A stretch of 22,308 nucleotides of DNA from UBA8524 sp964215915 (GTDB taxonomy: Bacteria > Bacteroidota > Bacteroidia > UBA8524): assembly GCA_964215915.1 (NCBI GenBank), contig CAXPEB010000003.1, forward strand, positions 1 through 22,308, in the 5' to 3' direction. Both the position numbers and the translations under genes were made by a program. Below are positions 15,414 through 22,308 of this stretch, in pieces (within the stretch, counting starts at the first letter, position 1; every line of letters begins with the position of its first letter). Below the pieces are notes generated by a model. That model did no database searches. It was not told the origin of the DNA and saw only the letters and a program-made list of their open reading frames with translations.

Positions 15414-17552
15414 GTGAACAAACGCCTTTTTTTACACCTGATACCTTTTCTCCTCTGCGGAGTGAGCTCTTCCATACTTGCACCTGCCGTGGCACAACCT
15501 GCCGGGAGCCTGGATCCGGATTTCGGGAATGCCGGAATGGTTCTTACCAGTTTCAGTTCTCAGAATGACCGGGCTTACAGCGCCGCTCTTCAGAACGACG
15601 GGAAGATTGTAGTGGTGGGCTATACCGAGCAAGGAGTTACAGGTAAGGATATCCTGGTGTTACGCTACCATACCGATGGTCGCCCCGACAGCAGTTTCGG
15701 GTTTGACGGCAACGTGTTTGTGGATGTCAATACGGGAAGCGACGACATTGCCTATAGCGTGGCCATACAACCCGACGGAAAGATTGTGGTGGCGGGATCG
15801 AGCGACGACGGTACGGACAAAGACGCGGTAATCGTGCGCCTGACCCCTGAGGGTTTCCTGGATGCGGATTTCAATAACTCGGGAATCGTGCTGACGGATT
15901 TTGAAAACAACCAGCAGGACGAAGTCAGGGTGATCCGTCTTCATCCGCTAACGGGTAAAATGATCCTCGGCGGCAATAGCCAGGTAAGCACCAATATTGC
16001 CAAACCGGTGGTGGCCCGCTTCGACAGCACCGGCAAACTGGATACGTCTTTCAATCATACCGGGATACGGCTCCTTTGGGTCACTTCACTGGATTACCAG
16101 TACTATTTCTCCCTCGAAGACCTGGTTCTTCAATCCAATGGCAAGATCAGCGTTGCCGGTTGGCGCGACTTTCCTTCCATGTCCTGGGATTCCGATTACT
16201 GGCTGGGACGGATCAATTCCGACGGCAGTATGGACAACAGCTTCTCCACGGATGGAGTGGTGGTGATCAACGGAAACTTCAACGGCCATGACCGGGCCTA
16301 TTCGCTCTGGCTCAAACCGGATAACTCGGTGATTTTTGCGGGCGGCTCCTACCGCTACACCCTGCGCTATGATTTTCTGCTGGCCCAGCTTACCAGCTCG
16401 GGCAACGGCATTTTGCAGAGCAACGTAGCGGATTTCGGTTCGCTGAAAAACGATGTGGCCTATGGCCTGGCTATCGATGGAAGCGGACGTTATCTCCTGG
16501 GCGGCAGCAGTGAAGAAGGAAGCAACAGTGATTTTGTACTGGCCCGTTTTTTCTCTGACTTTATCATTGACTCCACCTTCGGTTCTTATGGCCGGTTGAA
16601 ACTGAATTTCGGTAACGGCACGGAAAACGCCTGCAGGGAACTACTGATACAAAACGACCAGAAAATACTGGCGGTAGGCTACAGCGGCAATGCCGTGGCT
16701 ATCGCCCGCCTGTTACCTGAGGCAAGTCCCCTGCTTGACAGCTTCCGGTTACTTAACCCGGCACAACAGGTTTATGGAATTGATTTCAATCAGGTGAACT
16801 TCGACTGGACCGACGCCTTCCTGGCCAGTTCCTATACCTTATACTGCGACACGGATTCCACCTTCGCCACAAATCCCGTTGTAAAAACCTCCGGCCCCTC
16901 CCAGAACTTCATCAATGCCCTGACGCCTAATACCACCTATTACTGGAGGGTTAGGGCCTCGGACGGGACAAACTTCGGCAACTACTCCCCCACCTGGAAT
17001 TTTACCACGGCCAGCCTCGACAGCTTCTTGTTGTTGCTCCCCGCCAACCAGGCCACGGGAGTAAATTTCAATGCGGTGGATTTTGACTGGACCGATGCCA
17101 CGGGTGCCGACGAATACCTGATAGAAATAGACAGCAGCAGCGATTTCAGCACAAACCCCTTGTCCTTTTCTCCTACCCTTTCCGAACAAAAGGTGTTGAA
17201 CCTTGCACCGAATACCACCTATTACTGGCGCGTCAAAGCTCAAAGCGGGATCCATTCCGGCAATTATATCGGGCCCTGGATATTCACTACTCTTGGCCCC
17301 AATGGTGTTCGGGTTCCCGGTAAGCTTTCCCTTCGCCTGTACCCCAACCCCGCTAACGAACGGCTTTACCTTGAAACTTCCCTTACGGAATCACAGGGTT
17401 ATACGGTTTCAGATGTTACGGGAAGGACTGTTCTACAAGGCAAATGGCAACCCGGAAAAGGCCTGGATATTTCTGCCCTGCCTGCAGGTGTCTACTGGAT
17501 TTCTCTCCCGGAATCCGGTGCTACCGGACGCTTTATGAAGCAAGGAAAGTAG
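15414..17552 (+). CDS. Secreted delta-60 repeat / fibronectin III protein with T9SS type A domain
   Basis: A 712-residue secreted protein starting at GTG. Residues 1-27 form a signal peptide (ends APAVA). Residues about 32-438 contain seven delta-60 repeats (DPDFGNAGMVLTSF, DSSFGFDGNVFVDV and so on, each with a GKIVVVGY-like strand), which would make a seven-bladed propeller. Two fibronectin III domains follow (about 440-534 and 535-632), each with FDWTDA and NTTYYWRV. Residues about 636-712 (LRLYPNPANERLYLE to the end) form a T9SS type A sorting domain. It is probably a surface or released protein with binding rather than catalytic roles. No catalytic motif is seen. Upstream in-frame ATG codons are absent, so the GTG start is preferred. 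Confidence 0.85.
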   Translation: MNKRLFLHLIPFLLCGVSSSILAPAVAQPAGSLDPDFGNAGMVLTSFSSQNDRAYSAALQNDGKIVVVGYTEQGVTGKDILVLRYHTDGRPDSSFGFDGNVFVDVNTGSDDIAYSVAIQPDGKIVVAGSSDDGTDKDAVIVRLTPEGFLDADFNNSGIVLTDFENNQQDEVRVIRLHPLTGKMILGGNSQVSTNIAKPVVARFDSTGKLDTSFNHTGIRLLWVTSLDYQYYFSLEDLVLQSNGKISVAGWRDFPSMSWDSDYWLGRINSDGSMDNSFSTDGVVVINGNFNGHDRAYSLWLKPDNSVIFAGGSYRYTLRYDFLLAQLTSSGNGILQSNVADFGSLKNDVAYGLAIDGSGRYLLGGSSEEGSNSDFVLARFFSDFIIDSTFGSYGRLKLNFGNGTENACRELLIQNDQKILAVGYSGNAVAIARLLPEASPLLDSFRLLNPAQQVYGIDFNQVNFDWTDAFLASSYTLYCDTDSTFATNPVVKTSGPSQNFINALTPNTTYYWRVRASDGTNFGNYSPTWNFTTASLDSFLLLLPANQATGVNFNAVDFDWTDATGADEYLIEIDSSSDFSTNPLSFSPTLSEQKVLNLAPNTTYYWRVKAQSGIHSGNYIGPWIFTTLGPNGVRVPGKLSLRLYPNPANERLYLETSLTESQGYTVSDVTGRTVLQGKWQPGKGLDISALPAGVYWISLPESGATGRFMKQGK

Positions 17553-17599
17553 ACGGTTAGAAGGCATGAATGAGTCAGCCCGCCTCTTTGCCGGCTGTT

Positions 17600-18289
17600 T
17601 CAATTATTGTCTTTCTTTCTGCGAACAAGCAGCTGCCTCAGGGCTATGGCATGACCGTAAAACGCCAAAGGCACCACTACCGCAGGAAGCATGGAGAAGG
17701 GGAAATAAAAGACCGCTACATTAGGCTGATCAAAGGAAAACTGCTGGAAAGGTGTCGGTGCGCTCAGTATCCCCCTGCTTACCACATTCAGGGCGAGTCC
17801 CAAACCGATCAGGTTCCATGCAATCAGCGCTCCTCTTCCGAGCTTTTGTTTCCTGTAACCGAAGTATGCAATAAAGGGCGCTGTCAGGCCGGTTAGGATA
17901 TCGAAATTTATCCCGCTGTAGGTCATGGCTTCCGGAATATATCCGATAAGAAAGAGTCCGTGAAGCATCAGTTCAACCGGGAATCGGGCGGTTTGACCCG
18001 CCACCAGGTTAGCGGCATCCAGTCCATCCATATACCGCCTTCCCCACCTGGTAAAGAACAGGATGGCCAACATCAGCAAAGGGGGACCGATCATCGCCAT
18101 CATCCGTGGCGGAACGGACTCAAAAGCGAGGTAAAATCCATTCAGGGAAAGGACCGTTTGCAGGGCTATCCATACCAGAACAAGCAGAATAACCGGCCTT
18201 CGCCAGGAGTTGGCAGCAAAAAAGCCCCATACCGTGATAACCACGGAAGTCCACATGAGGACCTGAAGCAGGGCAGATACATTTTCCAT
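17600..18289 (-). CDS. Polytopic membrane protein of unknown function
   Basis: A 229-residue inner-membrane protein with about seven hydrophobic segments, roughly at residues 5-24, 31-52, 65-80, 106-121, 128-145, 153-173 and 194-216. Conserved-looking polar patches are SVPPRMMAMIGPP and YIPEAMTYSGINFDILTGLTAP, between membrane helices. I do not recognise the family. The start is ATG 18289; the frame is open to 18337 but those 16 residues are polar and precede the first helix poorly. The C-terminus is positively charged (LVRRKKDNN), suggesting it is cytoplasmic. It lies 123 bases after the UDG-family gene on the same strand and converges on the delta-60 gene. Confidence 0.75.
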   Translation of the reverse strand: MENVSALLQVLMWTSVVITVWGFFAANSWRRPVILLVLVWIALQTVLSLNGFYLAFESVPPRMMAMIGPPLLMLAILFFTRWGRRYMDGLDAANLVAGQTARFPVELMLHGLFLIGYIPEAMTYSGINFDILTGLTAPFIAYFGYRKQKLGRGALIAWNLIGLGLALNVVSRGILSAPTPFQQFSFDQPNVAVFYFPFSMLPAVVVPLAFYGHAIALRQLLVRRKKDNN

Positions 18290-18386
18290 AATTAGTCTGT
18301 AGTGTAATTGCGGCGCAAATTGAGGTATTTCTGCCACCGGAATAAATCCAGGTTAACGGAGCATCCGGATTAATCGTTGAAAACGG

Positions 18387-18410
18387 AAAAACTCAGGTTT
18401 AAGCGCTGAG
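18387..18410 (-). terminator. Possible intrinsic terminator after the UDG-family gene
   Basis: The minus strand reads CTCAG, a 9-base loop, CTGAG, then TTTTT: a short stem with a T-tract, starting a few bases past the stop at 18413. A second, overlapping perfect 7-bp repeat (AAGCGCT at 18401-18407 with AGCGCTT at 18420-18426) could compete with it. The stem is weak, so confidence is low. Confidence 0.3.
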
Positions 18411-18412
18411 GC

Positions 18413-18976
18413 TCAGGAGAGCGCTTCAGCCACGGCAGTTTTCAGTGCAGGCAACACTTCCAGACCGAACCAGGGGTTTTTCTTCATCCAGATACCATTA
18501 CGGGGCGAAGGGTGTACAAGAGGGAAATAGGCCGGAAGGCACTTGCCGTAGTTCCGGACCGTTTCCGTAAGCGTTTCTCCCGGATCATCCAGGTAATAGT
18601 CCTGTGCGTAGCGTCCCACAAGGATGGTCAGTCTGAGTTCAGGCAATTTTTCGAACAAGGATGCGTGCCAGGCGGGAGCACATTCTGTTCGCGGCGGCAG
18701 ATCTCCGGATTTCCCTTTTCCGGGATAGCAGAACCCCATAGGGATAAGCGCCACTTTTGCCGGATCATAAAACACCCCTTCATCCATACCCAGCCAGCTG
18801 CGCAGATTGCGTCCGCTGGCATCGTCCCAGGGAATTCCGCTTTCATGCACTTTTCTTCCCGGAGCCTGGCCCACTATGGCAATACGGGCTTCGGAAGCGG
18901 CCTGCACCACCGGTCTGGGATCCAGGTATTTCTTACAAAGCCGGCAGGAACGGATTTCCAGTAACAAGTTTTTCAT
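18413..18976 (-). CDS. Uracil-DNA glycosylase superfamily protein, four-Cys type
   Basis: A 187-residue member of the uracil-DNA glycosylase superfamily, closer to the family 4/5-like Fe-S branch than to classical Ung. Motif A is VGQAPG (35-40), and the C-terminal motif HPSPRN (155-160) is the loop that inserts into DNA. Four Cys at 11, 14 (CRLC), 83 (GFCYPG) and 99 (ECAP) could bind a 4Fe-4S cluster. It should act in base excision repair of deaminated bases, but substrate range is unknown. The start MKNLLLEIRSCRLCKKYL at 18976 is chosen because the frame above it is antisense to nothing useful and overlaps the adhesin's end; its ATG overlaps the adhesin TGA by one base. Confidence 0.87.
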   Translation of the reverse strand: MKNLLLEIRSCRLCKKYLDPRPVVQAASEARIAIVGQAPGRKVHESGIPWDDASGRNLRSWLGMDEGVFYDPAKVALIPMGFCYPGKGKSGDLPPRTECAPAWHASLFEKLPELRLTILVGRYAQDYYLDDPGETLTETVRNYGKCLPAYFPLVHPSPRNGIWMKKNPWFGLEVLPALKTAVAEALS

Positions 18977-21900
18977 CAGCGCAAGAGCATAACTCTGCCG
19001 CGTTCTGTGAACTGTGAATCTCCGAACAGGTAGCCCTGTACCTGCCAAACGTAAACCTCACTCTCACACATCACTCCCTGGAAGGTACCGTCCCAGGCTT
19101 CATCGATGTCATGGGTTTCAAATACCAGCTCTCCCCAACGGTTGTAAACACGGAAGGTATAGTTGTCCCGGCGCACTCCATCGAACACGGGCCGGAAGCT
19201 GTCATTCGTTCCGTCACCGTTCGGGGTAAAGGCATCGGGAACCAGTACCACACCGTCGGCATTGATGCGGATATAATTTTCCTTTTCCAGCGTATCGCGG
19301 CAACCGAAGTCGTTAATCGCGATCAGCCTTACCGTGTATTCTCCCTCTTCGTTCAACTCGAGTATGGGGCTTTCTTCGGTGGAATAAAGGTTATCATTCT
19401 CCGGTCCTTCAATCTCCCAGATATAGGAGGTAGCCAGCAGGCTGATATTGATGAAGTTGATGCTGGTATTGGGTTTCCACGCCACTACCGGATTCGTATA
19501 GAAGTTGGCATAAGGCTTCTGGATCACCACAATCTGGTCAATCTTGGTGCTGTCATCCACCCCACCCGGACCATAAGCAATCAGCGTCACGGTATAGACT
19601 CCCGGATTGATGTAGGTATGGACGGGGTTCTCGTCTGTCGACTGTCCGCCGTCACCGAAGAACCACCGGTAACTGGTAGCGTACTGACTTTGGTTGGTGA
19701 AGGTCACCGTATGCGGCATACAACCTGTGTCCGGGTCTTGGGTAAAGGAAGCAATCGGATAATAGTAGTCCACCCGAACCGGTCTTTCCAGCGTATCCCA
19801 GCAGTCGCCGTTGGTGATGATCATGCGGATGATATAATCACCGCTGTCGGCATAGGTATGCTGCGGGTTCTGCAGAGTGGATGTGTTATTGGCTCCGCTT
19901 GACGGCTCTCCGAAGTTCCAGTCATAAGTCAGCGGCCTGGTAGTGATGGACAGGTCGGTGAAGTCGAAGGTGGAATTCGGCAGGCGTTGCGTGGTAGGCA
20001 GAGGGATGAAATTCGCTTGTGGAATCTCATGGATGACAATCGGGTTGGGCAAGGTATAGGTTGCCGAACAACCGTATTGGTCATACACTTCAAGCGTTAC
20101 GGTATAGCTGCCCACCTGGCTGTATGGGTGCGACGGACTGAACTGGGCAGAACCGGTTCCATCCCCGAAATCCCAGATGTAATAGGTGCCGTTACGCGAC
20201 AGGTTGGTGAACTGTGCATTCATAAATCCACAGGCCTCCAGGTTATCCACGGTAAACTCAGCCACTACGATCGGGTGTATACGAATCGCACGGTAGGAAG
20301 TATCGAAACAATTGGCCGATGACCGGGAAACCAGGCGAACCGTAAAGAGGGTATCCTGCGTGAGGCTGGTGGGGAAAGTATGTGTCGGGTCATTCTGGGT
20401 GGAGGTGGTTCCATCCCCGAAATCCCACTGGTAGTCAACACTGCCGATGGAAATATTGGTAAAATCGTATTCCGCCACCGCACAGTTGCTTGTTTTGGAC
20501 ACCAGGAAATTCGACTGGATATTGGGCAATACGGTTATCGGTACCACAGCCGTATCCGAGCATCCGAAGTTATTGCTTACAATCAGTTCTACCTGGTAGA
20601 CGTGGGTAGTCGGATCCGGGTTGATGAACGTATGGGTTGGCGTGGCCTGAGTGCTGACAAAGCCATCATCAAAATCCCAGTAGAAATGGGTGGCGTTGGT
20701 ACTCAGGTTCTGGAAAGTTACTTCCAGCGGAGGACATCCCGAAGCATTGTTGGTAGCTGCTCTGGCCAGCATGATTGGCGTTACCACCACCGGTTTGCTG
20801 ATGGAATCCACACAACCGCGGTTGCTGGTGGCGATAAGCGTAGCGACAAAATTGGTGTCGTTACTTACTGCTGTGGGATAGATATGGGTAGGATCGGTCA
20901 CAAAGGTTGTAGTGCCGTCGCCGAGTCTCCACTCATACTGAACCGCTCCTGCGGTGAGGTTGGTGAAGTTGTATTCGCTGGTATCGCAGATGCCGGTTTT
21001 GGCAAAGATGAAATTGGGCCTCGGAAGCGGATGTACCCGTATGGATACCGTATCCCGGTCCGTACAACCGTGTACGGAGATCGCATGCAGGATTACCCGG
21101 AAATCGCGGTCTATGCCCAGAGGGTTATCGTAAATATGCTGCAGCGTGTCTCCACTTGCCGTATCTCCGTCACCAAAGTCCCAGAAATGGCTGGCTGCAA
21201 TGGTGGAAAGGTTACCGAAGTTCACCGGAAGAGGTGTACAACCGCTATCCGGCGACCAGGTTATGACTGCATCCGGTAAGGGGAAAATGGTAGTGGGTTT
21301 GGTTATCGTATCCCGGCAACCGTACACCGAAGTAGCAATCAACTGCACCAGGTAACCGGTATCGATAAACTGAATTTCGTCAAAAGTATGCGTTGGGTTG
21401 ACCGCATTGGAAACGGGGCTGCCGTCGCCGAAGCTCCACTCATAGGTATATCCCAGGGTGGAATTGTTTGAGTATTGAATGGTTCCTCCTCCGCACAGGG
21501 AATCCAGGTTCTGACTGTATGCCGCCACCGGATCCGGGCGAACGATAATCACCGTGGTTTCCGTATCGCTCCAGCAGCCGTAAATGCTCCGGGTCCAGAA
21601 CCGAACGGTGTAGCTGGTATCCAGATTCGGTCGGTTGGCAAAGGTATGGACAGGGTGCTCCTGATGGCTGGTGTCGCCATCACCGAAGTCCCAATGAAAC
21701 TCCTGAGCGTTCAGCGTGGTGCTGGTAAACTGAACTTCAAGCGGACCGCAGCCTGAGCTGATATCCGGCACAAAGCTGAGTTGGGGATCCGGATGGACAC
21801 GTACCGTGGAGTACATCGTATCCCGGCAACCGTGCTCCGAGAATGCGATCAAACGTACCGTATAAACCGTATCCTGGATTAGGGAGGGATAGAATGTAAT

Positions 21901-22308
21901 AACAGGGTTCCGGGCAGTGCTCGACTGTCCATCCCCAAAGCTCCACTGGAAGCTCATATCCGCTATCGAGCCGGTATCGTAAGGAACAGACTGGTTCGTA
22001 AAGCTGATGGTAAGCGGACCGCAACCACTCGTATCGCTCTGCGTGAAGGTTGCCTCCGGTTTCGGGAATACCCGCACATCGCGGCTTACCGTATCCCGGC
22101 AGCCGTGTTCACTCGTGCCGATCAGCGTAACCGTGTAAACACTGTCCTGGATCAAAGAACGGCTGTACAGCGTCGTCGGATCCTGCGTGGTGCTCGTTAA
22201 CCCATTGCCGAAGTCCCAAGCGAAGCTCATGATATTTATAGAGCCCGTATCGTTAGGCGTCGACTGGTTATTGAAGCTTACACTCAGGTCGCCGCAACCG
22301 CTCGATGG
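18976..22308 (-). CDS. Giant PKD-repeat surface protein with T9SS type B sorting domain (partial, 5' end missing)
   Basis: The frame is open to the contig edge, so the ATG at 22230 is only an internal Met; 1110 residues are visible. About twelve tandem PKD-like domains of 80-95 residues run from the edge to about 19249, each built on a WDFGDG strand (variants WSFGDG, WRLGDG, WNFGEP), a THTF or HTY turn, and a YTVRLI strand. Most carry a paired Cys pattern: GCRDT late in the repeat and SGCGPL in the next strand. The last 90 residues (VLVPDAFTPNGDGTND, YNRWGELVFET, WDGTFQG) are a T9SS type B sorting domain of the gliding-motility-associated CHU_C type, so the protein is displayed or secreted and probably acts as an adhesin. 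The final domain before it (YIWEIEGPEN) is degenerate. Confidence 0.93.
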   Translation of the reverse strand, partial: PSSGCGDLSVSFNNQSTPNDTGSINIMSFAWDFGNGLTSTTQDPTTLYSRSLIQDSVYTVTLIGTSEHGCRDTVSRDVRVFPKPEATFTQSDTSGCGPLTISFTNQSVPYDTGSIADMSFQWSFGDGQSSTARNPVITFYPSLIQDTVYTVRLIAFSEHGCRDTMYSTVRVHPDPQLSFVPDISSGCGPLEVQFTSTTLNAQEFHWDFGDGDTSHQEHPVHTFANRPNLDTSYTVRFWTRSIYGCWSDTETTVIIVRPDPVAAYSQNLDSLCGGGTIQYSNNSTLGYTYEWSFGDGSPVSNAVNPTHTFDEIQFIDTGYLVQLIATSVYGCRDTITKPTTIFPLPDAVITWSPDSGCTPLPVNFGNLSTIAASHFWDFGDGDTASGDTLQHIYDNPLGIDRDFRVILHAISVHGCTDRDTVSIRVHPLPRPNFIFAKTGICDTSEYNFTNLTAGAVQYEWRLGDGTTTFVTDPTHIYPTAVSNDTNFVATLIATSNRGCVDSISKPVVVTPIMLARAATNNASGCPPLEVTFQNLSTNATHFYWDFDDGFVSTQATPTHTFINPDPTTHVYQVELIVSNNFGCSDTAVVPITVLPNIQSNFLVSKTSNCAVAEYDFTNISIGSVDYQWDFGDGTTSTQNDPTHTFPTSLTQDTLFTVRLVSRSSANCFDTSYRAIRIHPIVVAEFTVDNLEACGFMNAQFTNLSRNGTYYIWDFGDGTGSAQFSPSHPYSQVGSYTVTLEVYDQYGCSATYTLPNPIVIHEIPQANFIPLPTTQRLPNSTFDFTDLSITTRPLTYDWNFGEPSSGANNTSTLQNPQHTYADSGDYIIRMIITNGDCWDTLERPVRVDYYYPIASFTQDPDTGCMPHTVTFTNQSQYATSYRWFFGDGGQSTDENPVHTYINPGVYTVTLIAYGPGGVDDSTKIDQIVVIQKPYANFYTNPVVAWKPNTSINFINISLLATSYIWEIEGPENDNLYSTEESPILELNEEGEYTVRLIAINDFGCRDTLEKENYIRINADGVVLVPDAFTPNGDGTNDSFRPVFDGVRRDNYTFRVYNRWGELVFETHDIDEAWDGTFQGVMCESEVYVWQVQGYLFGDSQFTERGRVMLLR

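Noticed and set aside
17577..17597. Hairpin between the delta-60 gene and the membrane-protein gene
   Set aside because: The 7-bp stem has a C/C mismatch and no T-tract on either side, so a terminator is not supported.
19111..21279. Long plus-strand frames (up to 299 codons) over the PKD gene
   Set aside because: Antisense shadows of the repeat array; their repeats mirror the PKD codon pattern.
22228..22230. ATG as the start of the PKD protein
   Set aside because: The frame continues upstream to the contig edge and encodes another PKD strand (GCGDLSVSFNNQS), so this Met is internal.
18976..22308. CRISPR-like or satellite repeat array
   Set aside because: The regular spacing is about 250-285 bases and is fully explained by protein-coding PKD domains; no short identical repeats with unique spacers.
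1..22308. Mobile element, prophage, defence island or secondary-metabolite cluster
   Set aside because: No transposase, integrase, phage, restriction, CRISPR-Cas or biosynthetic core genes were seen; the gene content is housekeeping plus surface proteins.

Overview
The window looks like an end-to-end piece of a Bacteroidota chromosome, probably Flavobacteriia-like. The evidence is four secreted proteins with type IX secretion system (T9SS) C-terminal sorting domains (three type A, one type B), a PorT-like outer-membrane barrel, promoters of the Bacteroidota form TTG-N~20-TAnnTTTG, few Shine-Dalgarno sites, and an infB N-terminal domain of Bacteroidota style. I cannot name a genus. Bases 1-22 are not genomic: they match the 3' end of the Illumina TruSeq read-2 adapter. 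The right edge (22308) falls inside a PKD repeat array. Both ends are therefore contig breaks, and the gene at each end is partial.

Layout. (1) 23-2545, minus strand: the conserved rimP-nusA-infB operon, with a recognisable promoter and a terminator-like hairpin in its leader. (2) 2547-5341, minus: a SAM-dependent methyltransferase and a GT2 glycosyltransferase fused to a membrane/Rossmann module resembling polyprenyl glycosylphosphotransferases; both suit cell-envelope glycan work. (3) 5488-9989: an outer-membrane barrel (minus), a T9SS-secreted GSDH-type sugar dehydrogenase (plus), an unknown exported protein with a possible small coupled ORF (plus), and a YD-like T9SS cargo protein (minus). 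(4) 10123-12095: recR (minus), apaG (plus), a YwqK/MORN-like exported protein and an orphan biotin carboxyl carrier protein (both minus). (5) 12109-15228: an M1 aminopeptidase lipoprotein (plus) and a low-molecular-weight tyrosine phosphatase (minus), overlapping at their stops. (6) 15414-22308: a delta-60/fibronectin III T9SS cargo protein (plus), an unknown polytopic membrane protein, a uracil-DNA-glycosylase-superfamily protein, and a giant PKD-repeat T9SS type B protein (all minus).

No stretch longer than about 190 bases lacks a gene. I saw no tRNA, rRNA, CRISPR array, insertion sequence, prophage or obvious defence locus. Most of the window is core housekeeping plus envelope and secreted-protein genes; nothing in it amounts to a clearly new multi-gene system. 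The most interesting signals are the possible NusA-operon attenuator, the GT2/phosphotransferase-like fusion that seems to lack the transferase catalytic core, the one-base stop/start overlap between the giant adhesin and the UDG-family gene, and the adapter sequence at the left end.
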